From JBBDYG01 sp040901765 (lineage in GTDB: Bacteria; Planctomycetota; Planctomycetia; Pirellulales; Lacipirellulaceae), in contig JBBDYG010000067.1 of the NCBI GenBank assembly GCA_040901765.1, positions 1 through 64,000 of the forward strand: a DNA stretch of 64,000 nt, given 5' to 3'. Position numbers and translations under genes: made by a program. Shown piece after piece: positions 18,329-26,021 of the stretch (positions are counted from its first letter, which is position 1; each line of letters starts with the position of its first letter). The notes beneath the pieces are model-generated. The model was not told where the DNA came from, made no database searches, and was given only the letters and a program-made list of their open reading frames with translations.

Positions 18329-19615
18329 TTACCCGAACGAGGGCACGGTGGGGTCTTCGACTTCGGCTTCATCTTCGACGTCGCTGATCTGTTTGCGGCG
18401 TTCGAGCCAAGGTTCCAGATCGGCGAACACGGCGCCGGCGGTGGGACCGAAAATGCGGCCGATCAGAATGTCGGTAATCCCCGCCTTATGGTGCGGATAC
18501 TCGCGGATGAACTTACCCACACGGAACTCACCGGTGTAGTAGGCTTTCACGAGCTTGCGGACCCACAGCGTTCCCCCCTTAAAGCCCGGGCCCCACTTCC
18601 CGAGCATCTCGGCGGATGTATCACCCGTGCGGAGGGCTTCGATCACGCAATCGGCGACCAGTTCGCCCGACTTCATTCCGAAATAAACGCCCGAGGAATA
18701 GAGTGGATCAATGAACCCCCAGGCGTCGCCCGCCAGCACCCAGCCGTCGCCTGACGGGCGATCGTTCAGGTAGGAGTACTCTTTAACGACGCGCAGGCCG
18801 TCGATGTTTTCCGACCCTTCGATGCGGCGCTTCACGGCAGGGCAGTTGTCGACCTCCTCGTAGAATGCGTCCTCGGGTGTGCCGCGGCGTTTGAGCAAAT
18901 AATCGTTGTCGCTGACGACGCCCACGCTGACGATGTCGTCGGCCTGCGGGATGTACCAGAACCACCCCGTTTTGCGCGGGGTTTGAATAACGATCGTCGA
19001 AACTCCGCCATGATGCACTTCGCGGCTCGCTCCGCGGAAGTGGCCCCAAATGGCGGCTTTCTTGAGGTCCGGGTCCACGCGGCGAATGCCGAGCCGATTT
19101 GCGAGCAGGGCCGATTGCCCCGTCGCGTCGATGACGACTTTGCAAGCGACATCTTGCACCGGGTCGTTCTCGGGCTGAATGCGGACGCCGACCGCGCGAT
19201 CGCCCTCGAACAGCACCTCGCGGGCGCGAACGCCATAGTGGCACACGGCACCCTTTTCGACGGCGTTCGCAATCAACATCGCGTCGAACTCGGGCCGGGC
19301 GACGTGCCACGTCTCGCTGCAATCCCGTGGGTCGTGCGAGCGGAAAATGAACGGCTGCGATTCGCGGCCCGTACTGTTCACAAACTGCACGCCCACCTTG
19401 TGAACGAAATTGGTGCGGTAGAGTTTCTCCAACATGCCGAGCCGCTCGAAGATCCAGTACGTTTCGGGCATCAGCGATTCGCCGACATGATGCCGCGGAA
19501 AGTGCTCGCGCTCGATCAGCAGGGTCTTGAAGCCGGCGGAGGCAACGAGCGCCGCGGCAGTGGAACCGGCAGGGCCGCCGCCGATAACGATCGCGTCGTA
19601 TGCAGATTGAATCAT
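18329..19615 (-). CDS. FAD-dependent halogenase-like monooxygenase
   Basis: 428 residues. FAD-binding GGGPAGSTAAALVASAGF near the N-terminus; FPRHHVGESLMPETYWIFE as in halogenase/PHBH-type enzymes; W218-F-W-Y-I-P223, matching the WxWxIP motif regarded as diagnostic of flavin-dependent halogenases; GDAWGFIDPLYSSGVYFGM as the second flavin-contact block. Expected to use reduced flavin and oxygen on an aromatic or polyene substrate. Relatives lacking halogenase activity (geranylgeranyl-reductase-like enzymes) share most motifs, so halogenation is a prediction. Sits between the glycosyltransferase and the chorismate-lyase-like gene on the same strand. Confidence 0.8.
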   Translation of the reverse strand: MIQSAYDAIVIGGGPAGSTAAALVASAGFKTLLIEREHFPRHHVGESLMPETYWIFERLGMLEKLYRTNFVHKVGVQFVNSTGRESQPFIFRSHDPRDCSETWHVARPEFDAMLIANAVEKGAVCHYGVRAREVLFEGDRAVGVRIQPENDPVQDVACKVVIDATGQSALLANRLGIRRVDPDLKKAAIWGHFRGASREVHHGGVSTIVIQTPRKTGWFWYIPQADDIVSVGVVSDNDYLLKRRGTPEDAFYEEVDNCPAVKRRIEGSENIDGLRVVKEYSYLNDRPSGDGWVLAGDAWGFIDPLYSSGVYFGMKSGELVADCVIEALRTGDTSAEMLGKWGPGFKGGTLWVRKLVKAYYTGEFRVGKFIREYPHHKAGITDILIGRIFGPTAGAVFADLEPWLERRKQISDVEDEAEVEDPTVPSFG

Positions 19616-19643
19616 GGGAGAGGATTCAGGGGTCAGGGAGTGT

Positions 19644-19678
19644 TTAGCCGCGACGCGCAGTCTTCGGAGCGGAGCGCG
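19644..19678. repeat. Dispersed repeat A, copy 1 (35 bp)
   Basis: Identical over 35 bases to 31499-31533 (starting TTAGCCGCGACGCGCAGTC). A shorter 14-base match lies at 25645-25658. Here it is intergenic, between the chorismate-lyase-like and halogenase-like genes. Confidence 0.85.
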
Positions 19679-19699
19679 TTTCGTCTGAAGGACTGCTGC

Positions 19700-20269
19700 T
19701 CACACCTTCACAATTTCCAGCAGTTCCACGGCAGGTCGTTTATCGAGCAGAATTCGGGCCGAACGGCCATACACAGGTTCGCCCGTGGGGATGTTCAGAT
19801 GCGCGGCCAGCGCATTGGACGGTTCAATCTTCCACAAGGCAATTAGTTCCACTTCGCGGAGTGCCTTGTGACGAATCAACACGCGGCCCAGGGGAGCGGC
19901 GTGGGTTTCCACTTCGCGGCGGGCCTTCTCCGACAGCCGCCTCATGTCGATTCGCATGATGCCGTATTGTACGACCGCCCCGTCGGAGCGGCGAGTCAGC
20001 ACGATTTGCCGGCCATAAAGGTCCGCTTCGCGGTGTTCCGTCAGCACCCGCACGTCCACCCGCGACTTGTGAAACGCCTCGACCGCGACGGTCATGTGGC
20101 TGTGATGCACCAGCAGGGTGGAGAAGTCGGCGGGCAGTTCGCCGGCAGCCACCGGCTCAAAGTGGCCAAGCTGGCCCAGTTGCGTATCGAACCAGCGCAC
20201 CAGCGTTTCCAGCTCGCCGCAGTGCGACTCGCTGTCGGCGCTCGAAATGGTGCAAGGCGGCGGGGGCAT
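19700..20269 (-). CDS. Chorismate-pyruvate-lyase-like protein (DUF98 type)
   Basis: 189 residues. The core (TLLVHHSHMTVAVEAFHKSR, LTRRSDGAVVQYGIMRIDMR, ALWKIEPSNALAAHLNI, VYGRSARILLDKRPAVELLE) follows the chorismate lyase/UTRA-like fold of DUF98 proteins, which release 4-hydroxybenzoate and pyruvate from chorismate. Catalytic identity cannot be confirmed by eye. If correct, it would supply a phenolic acid to the neighbouring flavin halogenase-like enzyme. Starts at ATG 20269 with only a weak GAG upstream. Confidence 0.65.
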   Translation of the reverse strand: MPPPPCTISSADSESHCGELETLVRWFDTQLGQLGHFEPVAAGELPADFSTLLVHHSHMTVAVEAFHKSRVDVRVLTEHREADLYGRQIVLTRRSDGAVVQYGIMRIDMRRLSEKARREVETHAAPLGRVLIRHKALREVELIALWKIEPSNALAAHLNIPTGEPVYGRSARILLDKRPAVELLEIVKV

Positions 20270-20335
20270 GCGCTCGGTGGGTTGCGGTCAGGTGGGCTGC
20301 CTGCATCCTACCACAACTTGACCGGAGAGGGGGCA

Positions 20336-20415
20336 GGATTCAGGGATCGGGGGTCAGGGAAAGAACAAGCGGCGCAGCCGCAGTTGCATTTCCCTGACCC
20401 CCGACCCCTGACCCC
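20336..20415. repeat. Inverted repeat between genes
   Basis: A 26-base left arm (ending GGGGGTCAGGGAAA) pairs with the right arm 20389-20415 (TTTCCCTGACCCCCGACC...) around a 27-base loop. It lies between the terpene-cyclase-fold gene and the chorismate-lyase-like gene; a related fragment (GGATTCAGGGGTCAGGGAG) is at 19622. Confidence 0.75.
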
Positions 20416-20434
20416 TTACCCATGCTCGGCTCGT

Positions 20435-21352
20435 TTAACTTCCCGCGCCGGTTCCCGGGTTCGCCGCAATTGGCCAGCTTCCATCGGGCCGCAGTGAGGC
20501 GAACAGAAATTCGACGCCGCGGCGGACAATGGGCAAATTGGCGTGGCCCATGCTGGCGAGACTCATCACCACGAAGCTGGTCAGCGGAATGGAATCGAGA
20601 AACTCGCCGCGTGCCGTCGGCGTTTGGTTGAGCATCGCAAGCGCTCGCCCACTCGCCCAACGACGTGCAAGCCGCGAGAGCGGATTGCGCGGCGGACGTT
20701 GGTAGAACTTTGCAAGGCCCATGGCGATCGCGCTCGGCGACGCATAGCGCTCGGCCGGCAGGTTGCACCACGCAGTCAGCGTCGGGGGCAGGCAGGCTAA
20801 TTCGAATGGCAGCGTAGGCACTTGTTTCCACGGCAGTGAACCCGCCATCGCGCAGTTGGCGAGGATCGGCGCAATTTGCGCCCTGTTCTTGTCGCAACAA
20901 GTTTTCAATCCTGTGACGCCACCGCGCGACAAAATAAATGCATCGGCGCGTTGCACGAGATCGGCATATTGCACGGGCACGCCGGTGATCTGAAACGCCG
21001 CTCGCACCAGCATCGTGGTTGCCAAGTCCGATATTTCGCCTTCGCCCCAGCCACCATCGGCGTGCTGCTGATGCGCGAGCCAGTGAAGACTGGTGACAAT
21101 CAGCTCGCTCAGGTCGCCCTGGTAGGCGGTGTCGAAGACGGGCGCTTGCTTGCCTTTCCAGGCCTGGAGTTGCGAAAACGATATATCGTGCTGCTCCGCC
21201 AGCAGCAGAGCGCTGACGGCGGTGGCCGTCGCCAGTGGCGAACTGGGCGGCTCGCTCGGCGCGGTGACTTGCAGTAGAGCGCTCTGCCGAAACGAATCGG
21301 CAAGCGGATCGCCGGGGCGATCGGAAACGAACACGGGTGCGTAGGTCGACAT
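20435..21352 (-). CDS. Prenyltransferase/squalene-cyclase-fold repeat protein
   Basis: 305 residues if started at ATG 21352 (MSTYAPVFVSDRPGDPLADS); an earlier in-frame start at 21544 would add a basic, unlikely leader. Contains two QW-like repeats, HQQHADGGWGEGEISDLATT and LRPDGSWPIAANPG, and helical stretches between, as in alpha/alpha-barrel terpene cyclases and prenyltransferase beta subunits. Much shorter than squalene-hopene cyclase (about 630 residues) and without a DXDD block, so it is a half-barrel of unknown activity. First of the four-gene minus-strand group. Confidence 0.65.
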   Translation of the reverse strand: MSTYAPVFVSDRPGDPLADSFRQSALLQVTAPSEPPSSPLATATAVSALLLAEQHDISFSQLQAWKGKQAPVFDTAYQGDLSELIVTSLHWLAHQQHADGGWGEGEISDLATTMLVRAAFQITGVPVQYADLVQRADAFILSRGGVTGLKTCCDKNRAQIAPILANCAMAGSLPWKQVPTLPFELACLPPTLTAWCNLPAERYASPSAIAMGLAKFYQRPPRNPLSRLARRWASGRALAMLNQTPTARGEFLDSIPLTSFVVMSLASMGHANLPIVRRGVEFLFASLRPDGSWPIAANPGTGAGS

Positions 21353-21759
21353 CGAGTGAACGAACAGAGGAAGGGGTCGCCTGACGAAATGTTCAAGGCG
21401 ACCGCCGAGCGTGGCTCCGGCGAGAGTCTGTGGAGAGAATAAGCTGCAACGACCGATTAGGCCGCAACGCGTTGGCCGCCGGGTGTGCGATTCCGCACGC
21501 GGGAATCTGCCCCTTTCACCCAGCGGGGTGCGAGATCGCACCATGGTGACTCACAGCTTATCGTAGCGCGGTCGGGGGCGGTTGTCGAGTGGTGGCGCGC
21601 GATTTCTATATAGCCGACCCATCCTGGGTCGGCGAATAAACCGGGAAGGATTCACCTCCCCTGGCGCGAACAGGCTATTCTGGGAATCTGCGTAGTTTTC
21701 CTTTGAGGCCCAGCCGTCCCGCACGTCTCATCTATTAAACGGCCCAGGACAAGTGGCTG
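21353..21759. other. Intergenic stretch between divergent genes
   Basis: 407 bases between the cyclase-fold gene and the ECF sigma gene. It contains one copy of the 30-base repeat B (21606-21635). No further coding sequence, tRNA or clear promoter consensus was seen. Confidence 0.6.
21606..21635. repeat. Dispersed hairpin repeat B, copy 1 (30 bp)
   Basis: Exact 30-base match to 24942-24971. Contains a hairpin GCCGACCCATCCTGGGTCGGC (stem GCCGACCCA/TGGGTCGGC with a very short loop). Intergenic here; the other copy forms the end of trmB. Confidence 0.85.
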
Positions 21760-22290
21760 ATGGCGTCGCCAATCGACAGAAACCAGGTGGATCGATTGGT
21801 GGTCGAGCATTTGCCCGCCGTGCTGCGGTTCGCGCTGCGGCTGACGGGCGACGAACACGCGGCCGAGGAAGTTGTCCAGGAGACACTTTGCCGGGTGTTG
21901 AAGCGATGGCAAGATTTTCGCGGCGACGCGGCGTTCAAGACGTGGATGCTCCAGATTGTGCTGAACGTGGACCGCGACCGACGCCGCCGGCGATCGTTCG
22001 AGCCGCTAGCGATGGAGACCGTGGCGGGCAGTGCGAGTGAGCCGGCCGATGAGGCGGCGCTGACCGAAACCAAGAATTCCATTCGGAAAGCGATTGAACA
22101 ATTGCCCGACAGGCAACGCGAGGTGGCGCTGTTGAGCTTAGGCGAAGGAATGGCTGCAAATGAAATCGCCCAGGTACTGCAGATTTCCGACGCCAACGTG
22201 CATAGCTGTTTGCACCTCGCGCGGAAGCGAATCGCACAGACGATTGGTTTTGATTACACGATGCACAAGTTTGACTCTTCGCACAATTAG
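21760..22290 (+). CDS. ECF-type RNA polymerase sigma factor
   Basis: 176 residues. Region 2 reads DEHAAEEVVQETLCRVLKRW then FRGDAAFKTWMLQIVLNV; region 4 reads IEQLPDRQREVALLSLGEGM then NEIAQVLQISDANVHSCLHL and ARKRIA. No sigma 1.1 or region 3, so group 4. Followed in the same direction by a membrane protein with the size and position of an anti-sigma factor and by a secretin-like protein, suggesting a three-gene envelope-response unit. Its own promoter is not recognisable by eye. Confidence 0.9.
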   Translation: MASPIDRNQVDRLVVEHLPAVLRFALRLTGDEHAAEEVVQETLCRVLKRWQDFRGDAAFKTWMLQIVLNVDRDRRRRRSFEPLAMETVAGSASEPADEAALTETKNSIRKAIEQLPDRQREVALLSLGEGMAANEIAQVLQISDANVHSCLHLARKRIAQTIGFDYTMHKFDSSHN

Positions 22291-22300
22291 AAGAAGGATG

Positions 22301-22413
22301 AAACCGCTAATCGACGCTAATGTGCGCTAATCGAGGAAGAATTGCAAAAAAATTGCGAGTAGCGTGATTTGCCATCCAATATTAGCGTTCCATCAGCGTC
22401 CATTAGCGGTTTT
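22301..22413. repeat. Inverted repeat family C, copy 1
   Basis: Left arm begins AAACCGCTAATCGACGCTAA (22301) and the right arm (22381-22413) reads the near reverse complement, ending CCATTAGCGGTTT. Same family as 32950-33044. Lies between the sigma factor and anti-sigma-like genes. Confidence 0.75.
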
Positions 22414-22434
22414 CTTTTATCATTTCGCGCAGAT

Positions 22435-23574
22435 ATGAACGAAGAACACTTTGACCAACTGATTCGCGATGCATTGCGGGCCCAACCCGAGGCCGAGCAG
22501 TTCGCGCGGCTCGAAGCGTTCTGGCAAGCGGCGTCGCGGCGCGAACGGCGGACGCGTACCGCTCGGCGGGTGATGGCGCTTGCCGCGAGCTTGCTGGCGG
22601 CCGCCGCGATAGCAGGCTGGGTCGTGCGCCAGAAGTTTGGTGGTGTTGAAGTCGTCGGGGCGCCGCGGCCGAATCCGGCAGGAACTCTTGAGCTTAAACC
22701 ACCTGATCTCGATCCACCGCACGTTGCGGTTGCTGAAGCTCCGCCTCCTTCCGTTGGTCGTGAGCCGACCGCAATGGAGCAGTTCGCGTTCTACTCCCAC
22801 GCGCAACGGGGCAGGGCGGCTGAAAATCAAACGCTCGTAACGGTGGTCGATGACCTCGTTCAGCAAGTCGCGGCGGGTGATGCCGAGCCGCGGCAGGCCG
22901 TCGATGCGGCGGGCATCGCGATGGCCGGAATCGAACGCGAGCTGCTGCGACGACTCGTGCGGTCGACCGATCAGGAAAAGCGCACATTGCTGCGATTGTT
23001 GGCCGTGAGCGGAAGCGAAAAGTCGACGCTAGCCCTGTTGAAACTCACTCGGCGTGATCCGCTCCGCAATGAATCGCTATTGACGATCGAGCAGATCGTC
23101 GGCGTTGCCGGTTTGGCGGACGTGGCGCGGTTGTCGAATGACGCACGGGTGCGGCGAATCCTCATGCAACGGCTGTTAACGGCCGAGGGGAATGAGGCGA
23201 ATGAAACGAACGAGGCGGTCAGCGCCTATTTGTCGCTTGTGCAAGACGCTGCGCTGCGTGGCGAAGCGTTGGCCGCGGCGCACGCCGTTGCCAACGTCCC
23301 GGTTCAGACGCTTATGGCGCGGCTGCAAAGTGATGCGGATGCAGTTCGTCTTTCGGCGGCGCTCGTGCTGGGGCATGTGAACGGCCCGGAAGTCACGCGG
23401 TCGTTGGTCGAGTTGGTGTCGGCAGAACGGCCGGCGCCGACCGAGGCCTGGATCGCGCTGCTTGCCTGCCGAGGCGAATTGGCCGAGGAGTTCCTAAGCT
23501 ACGCAACCCGTCGCCCGCAGCTCCTAGGCCAGGTAAACAACGCCCGCGTGCAGTTTGCGCGGATGAAATTGTAA
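22435..23574 (+). CDS. Anti-sigma-factor-like membrane protein with HEAT-like repeats
   Basis: 379 residues from ATG 22435 (MNEEHFDQLIRDALRAQPEA); an upstream ATG at 22369 falls in the inverted repeat. A short acidic/basic cytoplasmic N-terminus precedes one membrane segment (VMALAASLLAAAAIAGWVV, about residues 47-65), a Pro-rich linker, and a long helical region with HEAT-like units (TLLRLLAVSGSEKSTLALLK; VRLSAALVLGHVNGPEVTRS). Position right after the sigma gene and this topology suggest it tethers or inhibits that sigma factor. No zinc-finger anti-sigma motif (HxxxCxxC) is present. Confidence 0.6.
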   Translation: MNEEHFDQLIRDALRAQPEAEQFARLEAFWQAASRRERRTRTARRVMALAASLLAAAAIAGWVVRQKFGGVEVVGAPRPNPAGTLELKPPDLDPPHVAVAEAPPPSVGREPTAMEQFAFYSHAQRGRAAENQTLVTVVDDLVQQVAAGDAEPRQAVDAAGIAMAGIERELLRRLVRSTDQEKRTLLRLLAVSGSEKSTLALLKLTRRDPLRNESLLTIEQIVGVAGLADVARLSNDARVRRILMQRLLTAEGNEANETNEAVSAYLSLVQDAALRGEALAAAHAVANVPVQTLMARLQSDADAVRLSAALVLGHVNGPEVTRSLVELVSAERPAPTEAWIALLACRGELAEEFLSYATRRPQLLGQVNNARVQFARMKL

Positions 23575-23592
23575 TTGTTTCGGATCGTTGGA

Positions 23593-23667
23593 ACCACGGA
23601 TTACGCGGATTTCACGAATAGCTGATTGTCCTCAATTCTTATCGGTGAAATCCGTGCAATCCGTGGT
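23593..23667. repeat. Inverted repeat family D
   Basis: Left arm ACCACGGATTACGCGGATTT (from 23593) and right arm 23645-23667 (GTGAAATCCGTGCAATCCGT...) are near reverse complements around a 29-base loop. Located just before the secretin-like gene. Confidence 0.8.
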
Positions 23668-23696
23668 CGCCAAATTTTCCTATGGAGATTAATGTC

Positions 23697-24914
23697 ATGC
23701 GTGCGAATCAAATCATGTCGGTTCTGGCTTTAACTGTTCTAGCCGTCGCGTCGGTGCAATCTGCCGTCGGGCAACAGCCAACGAGACCTCCCGCTGCGCA
23801 AGGCGGGGCAAACGACGGAGAGATGAAGATCGTGGCCTACGACGTGGGCGATTTGGTGATGGATGTCACCGACTACCCTTACCCCGGCAGCGACTTTGGC
23901 GCCAGTCCGTCGCCCCCAATCGTAATCGGTGGCGGCGGTGGCATGGGAGGTGGCGGTTTTGGGGGCGGCGGTCAATTTCAAGTGGGCGGAGGAGGTGGTG
24001 GAATGGGATTGGGAGACAGCGCCGTTTCCTCTTCATCCGCCGGAACCCCCATCCGCATGGACGATCTCATCACGGTTTTGGTCGCCACAGTGGCACCCGA
24101 TACCTGGGTTGTGAACGGCCGTGGCGATGCCGACGTGAAGGCGTTCGGGAACTCGATCATTGTGCGGCAAACGAGTGCAGTTCATCGGCAAATTGAACAG
24201 TTACTTCAGCAGCTTCGCGCGGGCTCGGGCGAGCGGAAGAGTGTTTCCATCGATGCCCGCTGGCTGCTGCTAACATCCGACGAACTGGATCAACTTATGG
24301 CCGCCGACGAAGCGGGAAATGCAACGCTAAGCCGCGAGCGGTTGGCGGAGTTTACCCGCCGACCCGCGAGCATCCGTGGCCAGACGAACTGCTTCAGCGG
24401 GCAGTTGGTCTATGTCGTAAGCGGTACGAAGCGAAACATTGTATCCGGGTACATTCCCGTGGTCGGAAGTCTCGACGATGGATCTGAAGCCGCGCAACTC
24501 GCGTCGCTCTCGGGTGGCGCGAAAGTTCGTTTCGTGGCCGACGTAACGTTTAAGCCCGACGCGCAGCGAAACGTGGGTTACCAACCCATTGTCGAGAAGC
24601 CGAACGTCGGGGCGCTTCTAGAAATCCGCCCAACGCTCGTGCGGGACAGCAACACGGCAATTGTCGATCTCAAGGCGACCGTCACCGGCTCGGCCACCGC
24701 CGCGCCGACCGTTTCTCCCGCTCCCGGACCACCCGAGATTGATCGCGTCGCGATCCAGTCGCAAGTATTGGCCACGACGCTGCGGGTGCCGTTGGGTGAG
24801 CCGGTTCTCGTCGGCGGATTGACCTACGCCCCCACCGAGGCGCGGGCGGCTCAGCCGGAGGGCGAGCCAACCGGCGAAGCTCCGCAGCTTTATTTAGTGC
24901 TGGAAGTGCGGTGA
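23697..24914 (+). CDS. Secretin-like exported protein
   Basis: 405 residues from ATG 23697, preceded by GGAG at nine bases; an in-frame ATG at 23682 is less well placed. Signal peptide ends near SAVGQ. A glycine tract (about residues 80-105) links to an N-domain-like segment (IRMDDLITVLVATVAPDTWV; IVRQTSAVHRQIEQLLQQL) and then a C-terminal region resembling the secretin core (GALLEIRPTLVRDSNTAIVD; TTLRVPLGEPVLVGGLTY; LYLVLEVR). Similar planctomycete proteins are annotated as type II/III secretion-domain proteins. Third gene of the sigma/anti-sigma unit. Confidence 0.7.
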   Translation: MRANQIMSVLALTVLAVASVQSAVGQQPTRPPAAQGGANDGEMKIVAYDVGDLVMDVTDYPYPGSDFGASPSPPIVIGGGGGMGGGGFGGGGQFQVGGGGGGMGLGDSAVSSSSAGTPIRMDDLITVLVATVAPDTWVVNGRGDADVKAFGNSIIVRQTSAVHRQIEQLLQQLRAGSGERKSVSIDARWLLLTSDELDQLMAADEAGNATLSRERLAEFTRRPASIRGQTNCFSGQLVYVVSGTKRNIVSGYIPVVGSLDDGSEAAQLASLSGGAKVRFVADVTFKPDAQRNVGYQPIVEKPNVGALLEIRPTLVRDSNTAIVDLKATVTGSATAAPTVSPAPGPPEIDRVAIQSQVLATTLRVPLGEPVLVGGLTYAPTEARAAQPEGEPTGEAPQLYLVLEVR

Positions 24915-24941
24915 GAATTGGCTCCGGCCAGGATGGCCGGG

Positions 24942-24971
24942 CTATATAGCCGACCCATCCTGGGTCGGCGA
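24942..24971. repeat. Dispersed hairpin repeat B, copy 2 (30 bp)
   Basis: Identical to 21606-21635. Its reverse strand supplies the last codons and stop of trmB; its hairpin also lies between two convergent genes, where it could act as a bidirectional terminator. Confidence 0.8.
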
Positions 24972-25607
24972 CTTCACGAACTCGGCGCGATACACCGCTT
25001 CACCGGCGAGGCGCGTGCGGCGTTCGAAGTGGGTGCGGTAGTCGAGCGTGTGCTCGGCCGCGCGCTCGGAGACCGCGAGCGGGCCTTCGAGCGTTGGATA
25101 AGCGGCGATCAGTTCGAGCGATGCTTGAAAATACTCTTCAACGTCGGTCCAGAAATGGAGCCGGCCGCCCGACTCCAGCACCCGCACCACGTCGGCGAGC
25201 AGCACCTCATTCATCACGCGGCGTTTGCGGTGTCGCTTTTTCCACCACGGGTCCGGAAAGTAAACATGCACGGCCGCCACGCCCGCCGTCGGCACGATTT
25301 CGCGCATCACGCGCAGCGCGTCGCCGCCGATCATCACGGCGTTTGAAAGCCTCAGCTTCGCCAGCCGCGCCGCCGCGAAATGGGCGTAGCGCGCCGCTAG
25401 TTCAATCCCCAGAAAATTGTGTTGTGGCTGGGCGGCCGCGGCGCTCGCAAGGAATAGGCCCTTGCCGCTGCCAACTTCGACTTCCAGCGGTGCTTCCTGA
25501 TTGAAAAGCCGCGCGGCGTCCCACGGCTGCGGCAGATCGTCGAAGAACTTCAAATGCCGCGACAGGTCGATGTCCGGATCGACTTTGGGGAGTGCGCGGC
25601 GGCCCAT
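24942..25607 (-). CDS. trmB: tRNA (guanine-N7-)-methyltransferase
   Basis: 221 residues. LEVEVGSGKGLFLASAA is the SAM-binding motif I, FLGIELAARYAHFAAAR motif II, and VHVYFPDPWWKKRHRKRR the TrmB catalytic signature; HFWTDVEEYFQASLEL follows. Makes m7G46 in tRNA. The final residues (SPTQDGSAI) are encoded by repeat B (24942-24971), so the natural C-terminus has been replaced or extended by a mobile hairpin. Convergent with the secretin-like gene, 27 bases away. Confidence 0.93.
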   Translation of the reverse strand: MGRRALPKVDPDIDLSRHLKFFDDLPQPWDAARLFNQEAPLEVEVGSGKGLFLASAAAAQPQHNFLGIELAARYAHFAAARLAKLRLSNAVMIGGDALRVMREIVPTAGVAAVHVYFPDPWWKKRHRKRRVMNEVLLADVVRVLESGGRLHFWTDVEEYFQASLELIAAYPTLEGPLAVSERAAEHTLDYRTHFERRTRLAGEAVYRAEFVKSPTQDGSAI

Positions 25608-26021
25608 GTGAAATGACGAATGACGAATGACGAAAAAGAGCCTGTTAGCCGCGACGCGGAGCCGCCGTATTAATTGAAAGACGGTTCGAGGCGCGGAGGA
25701 GCGTCACCCAGGTAGTGACAAAGTCTTAGGAACATAGTAATAATTAGCAGAAAAACTAAGCTTTAACGCCAGGCTCTGGGGAAGTCCTCATTAAGATTTT
25801 GTACCCTATTTGAGACTCAACCAACCGCCGGCCCCACCGCTGCGCAAAGCGTAGAAAAGAATTCTTTGTGCCAACTTGACAGTGCGCGCAGCGTGGCACA
25901 GTGGCACAAACTTCAAATTGGCCTTCTTTTACAGAGGATTTGACAAGAAGGCCGTTGGCAGGCGAAAATGCATACACTTCCTCCATACTGTCGTTCACTC
26001 TACTTGCGGTGGTCATCTTAA
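25608..26021. other. Intergenic stretch with repeat fragments
   Basis: 414 bases between divergent trmB and the heme dehydrogenase gene. It has short tandem TGACGAA units near 25615-25635 and a 14-base fragment of repeat A at 25645-25658. A reading frame of 86 codons on the minus strand (25756-26016) has Cys pairs (CAHC) but no start signal or recognisable family, so I leave it uncalled. Confidence 0.5.

Noticed and set aside
18983..19846. 287-codon plus-strand frame across the halogenase-like gene
   Set aside because: Fully antisense to a well-supported gene with flavin motifs; a high-GC shadow.
23930..24002. GGT/GGC-rich tract considered as a DNA repeat or CRISPR-like array
   Set aside because: It encodes the glycine linker of the secretin-like protein in frame; no spacers.
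25756..26016. 86-codon minus-strand frame between trmB and the heme dehydrogenase
   Set aside because: No ribosome binding site, no recognisable family, and composition unlike neighbours; treated as chance.
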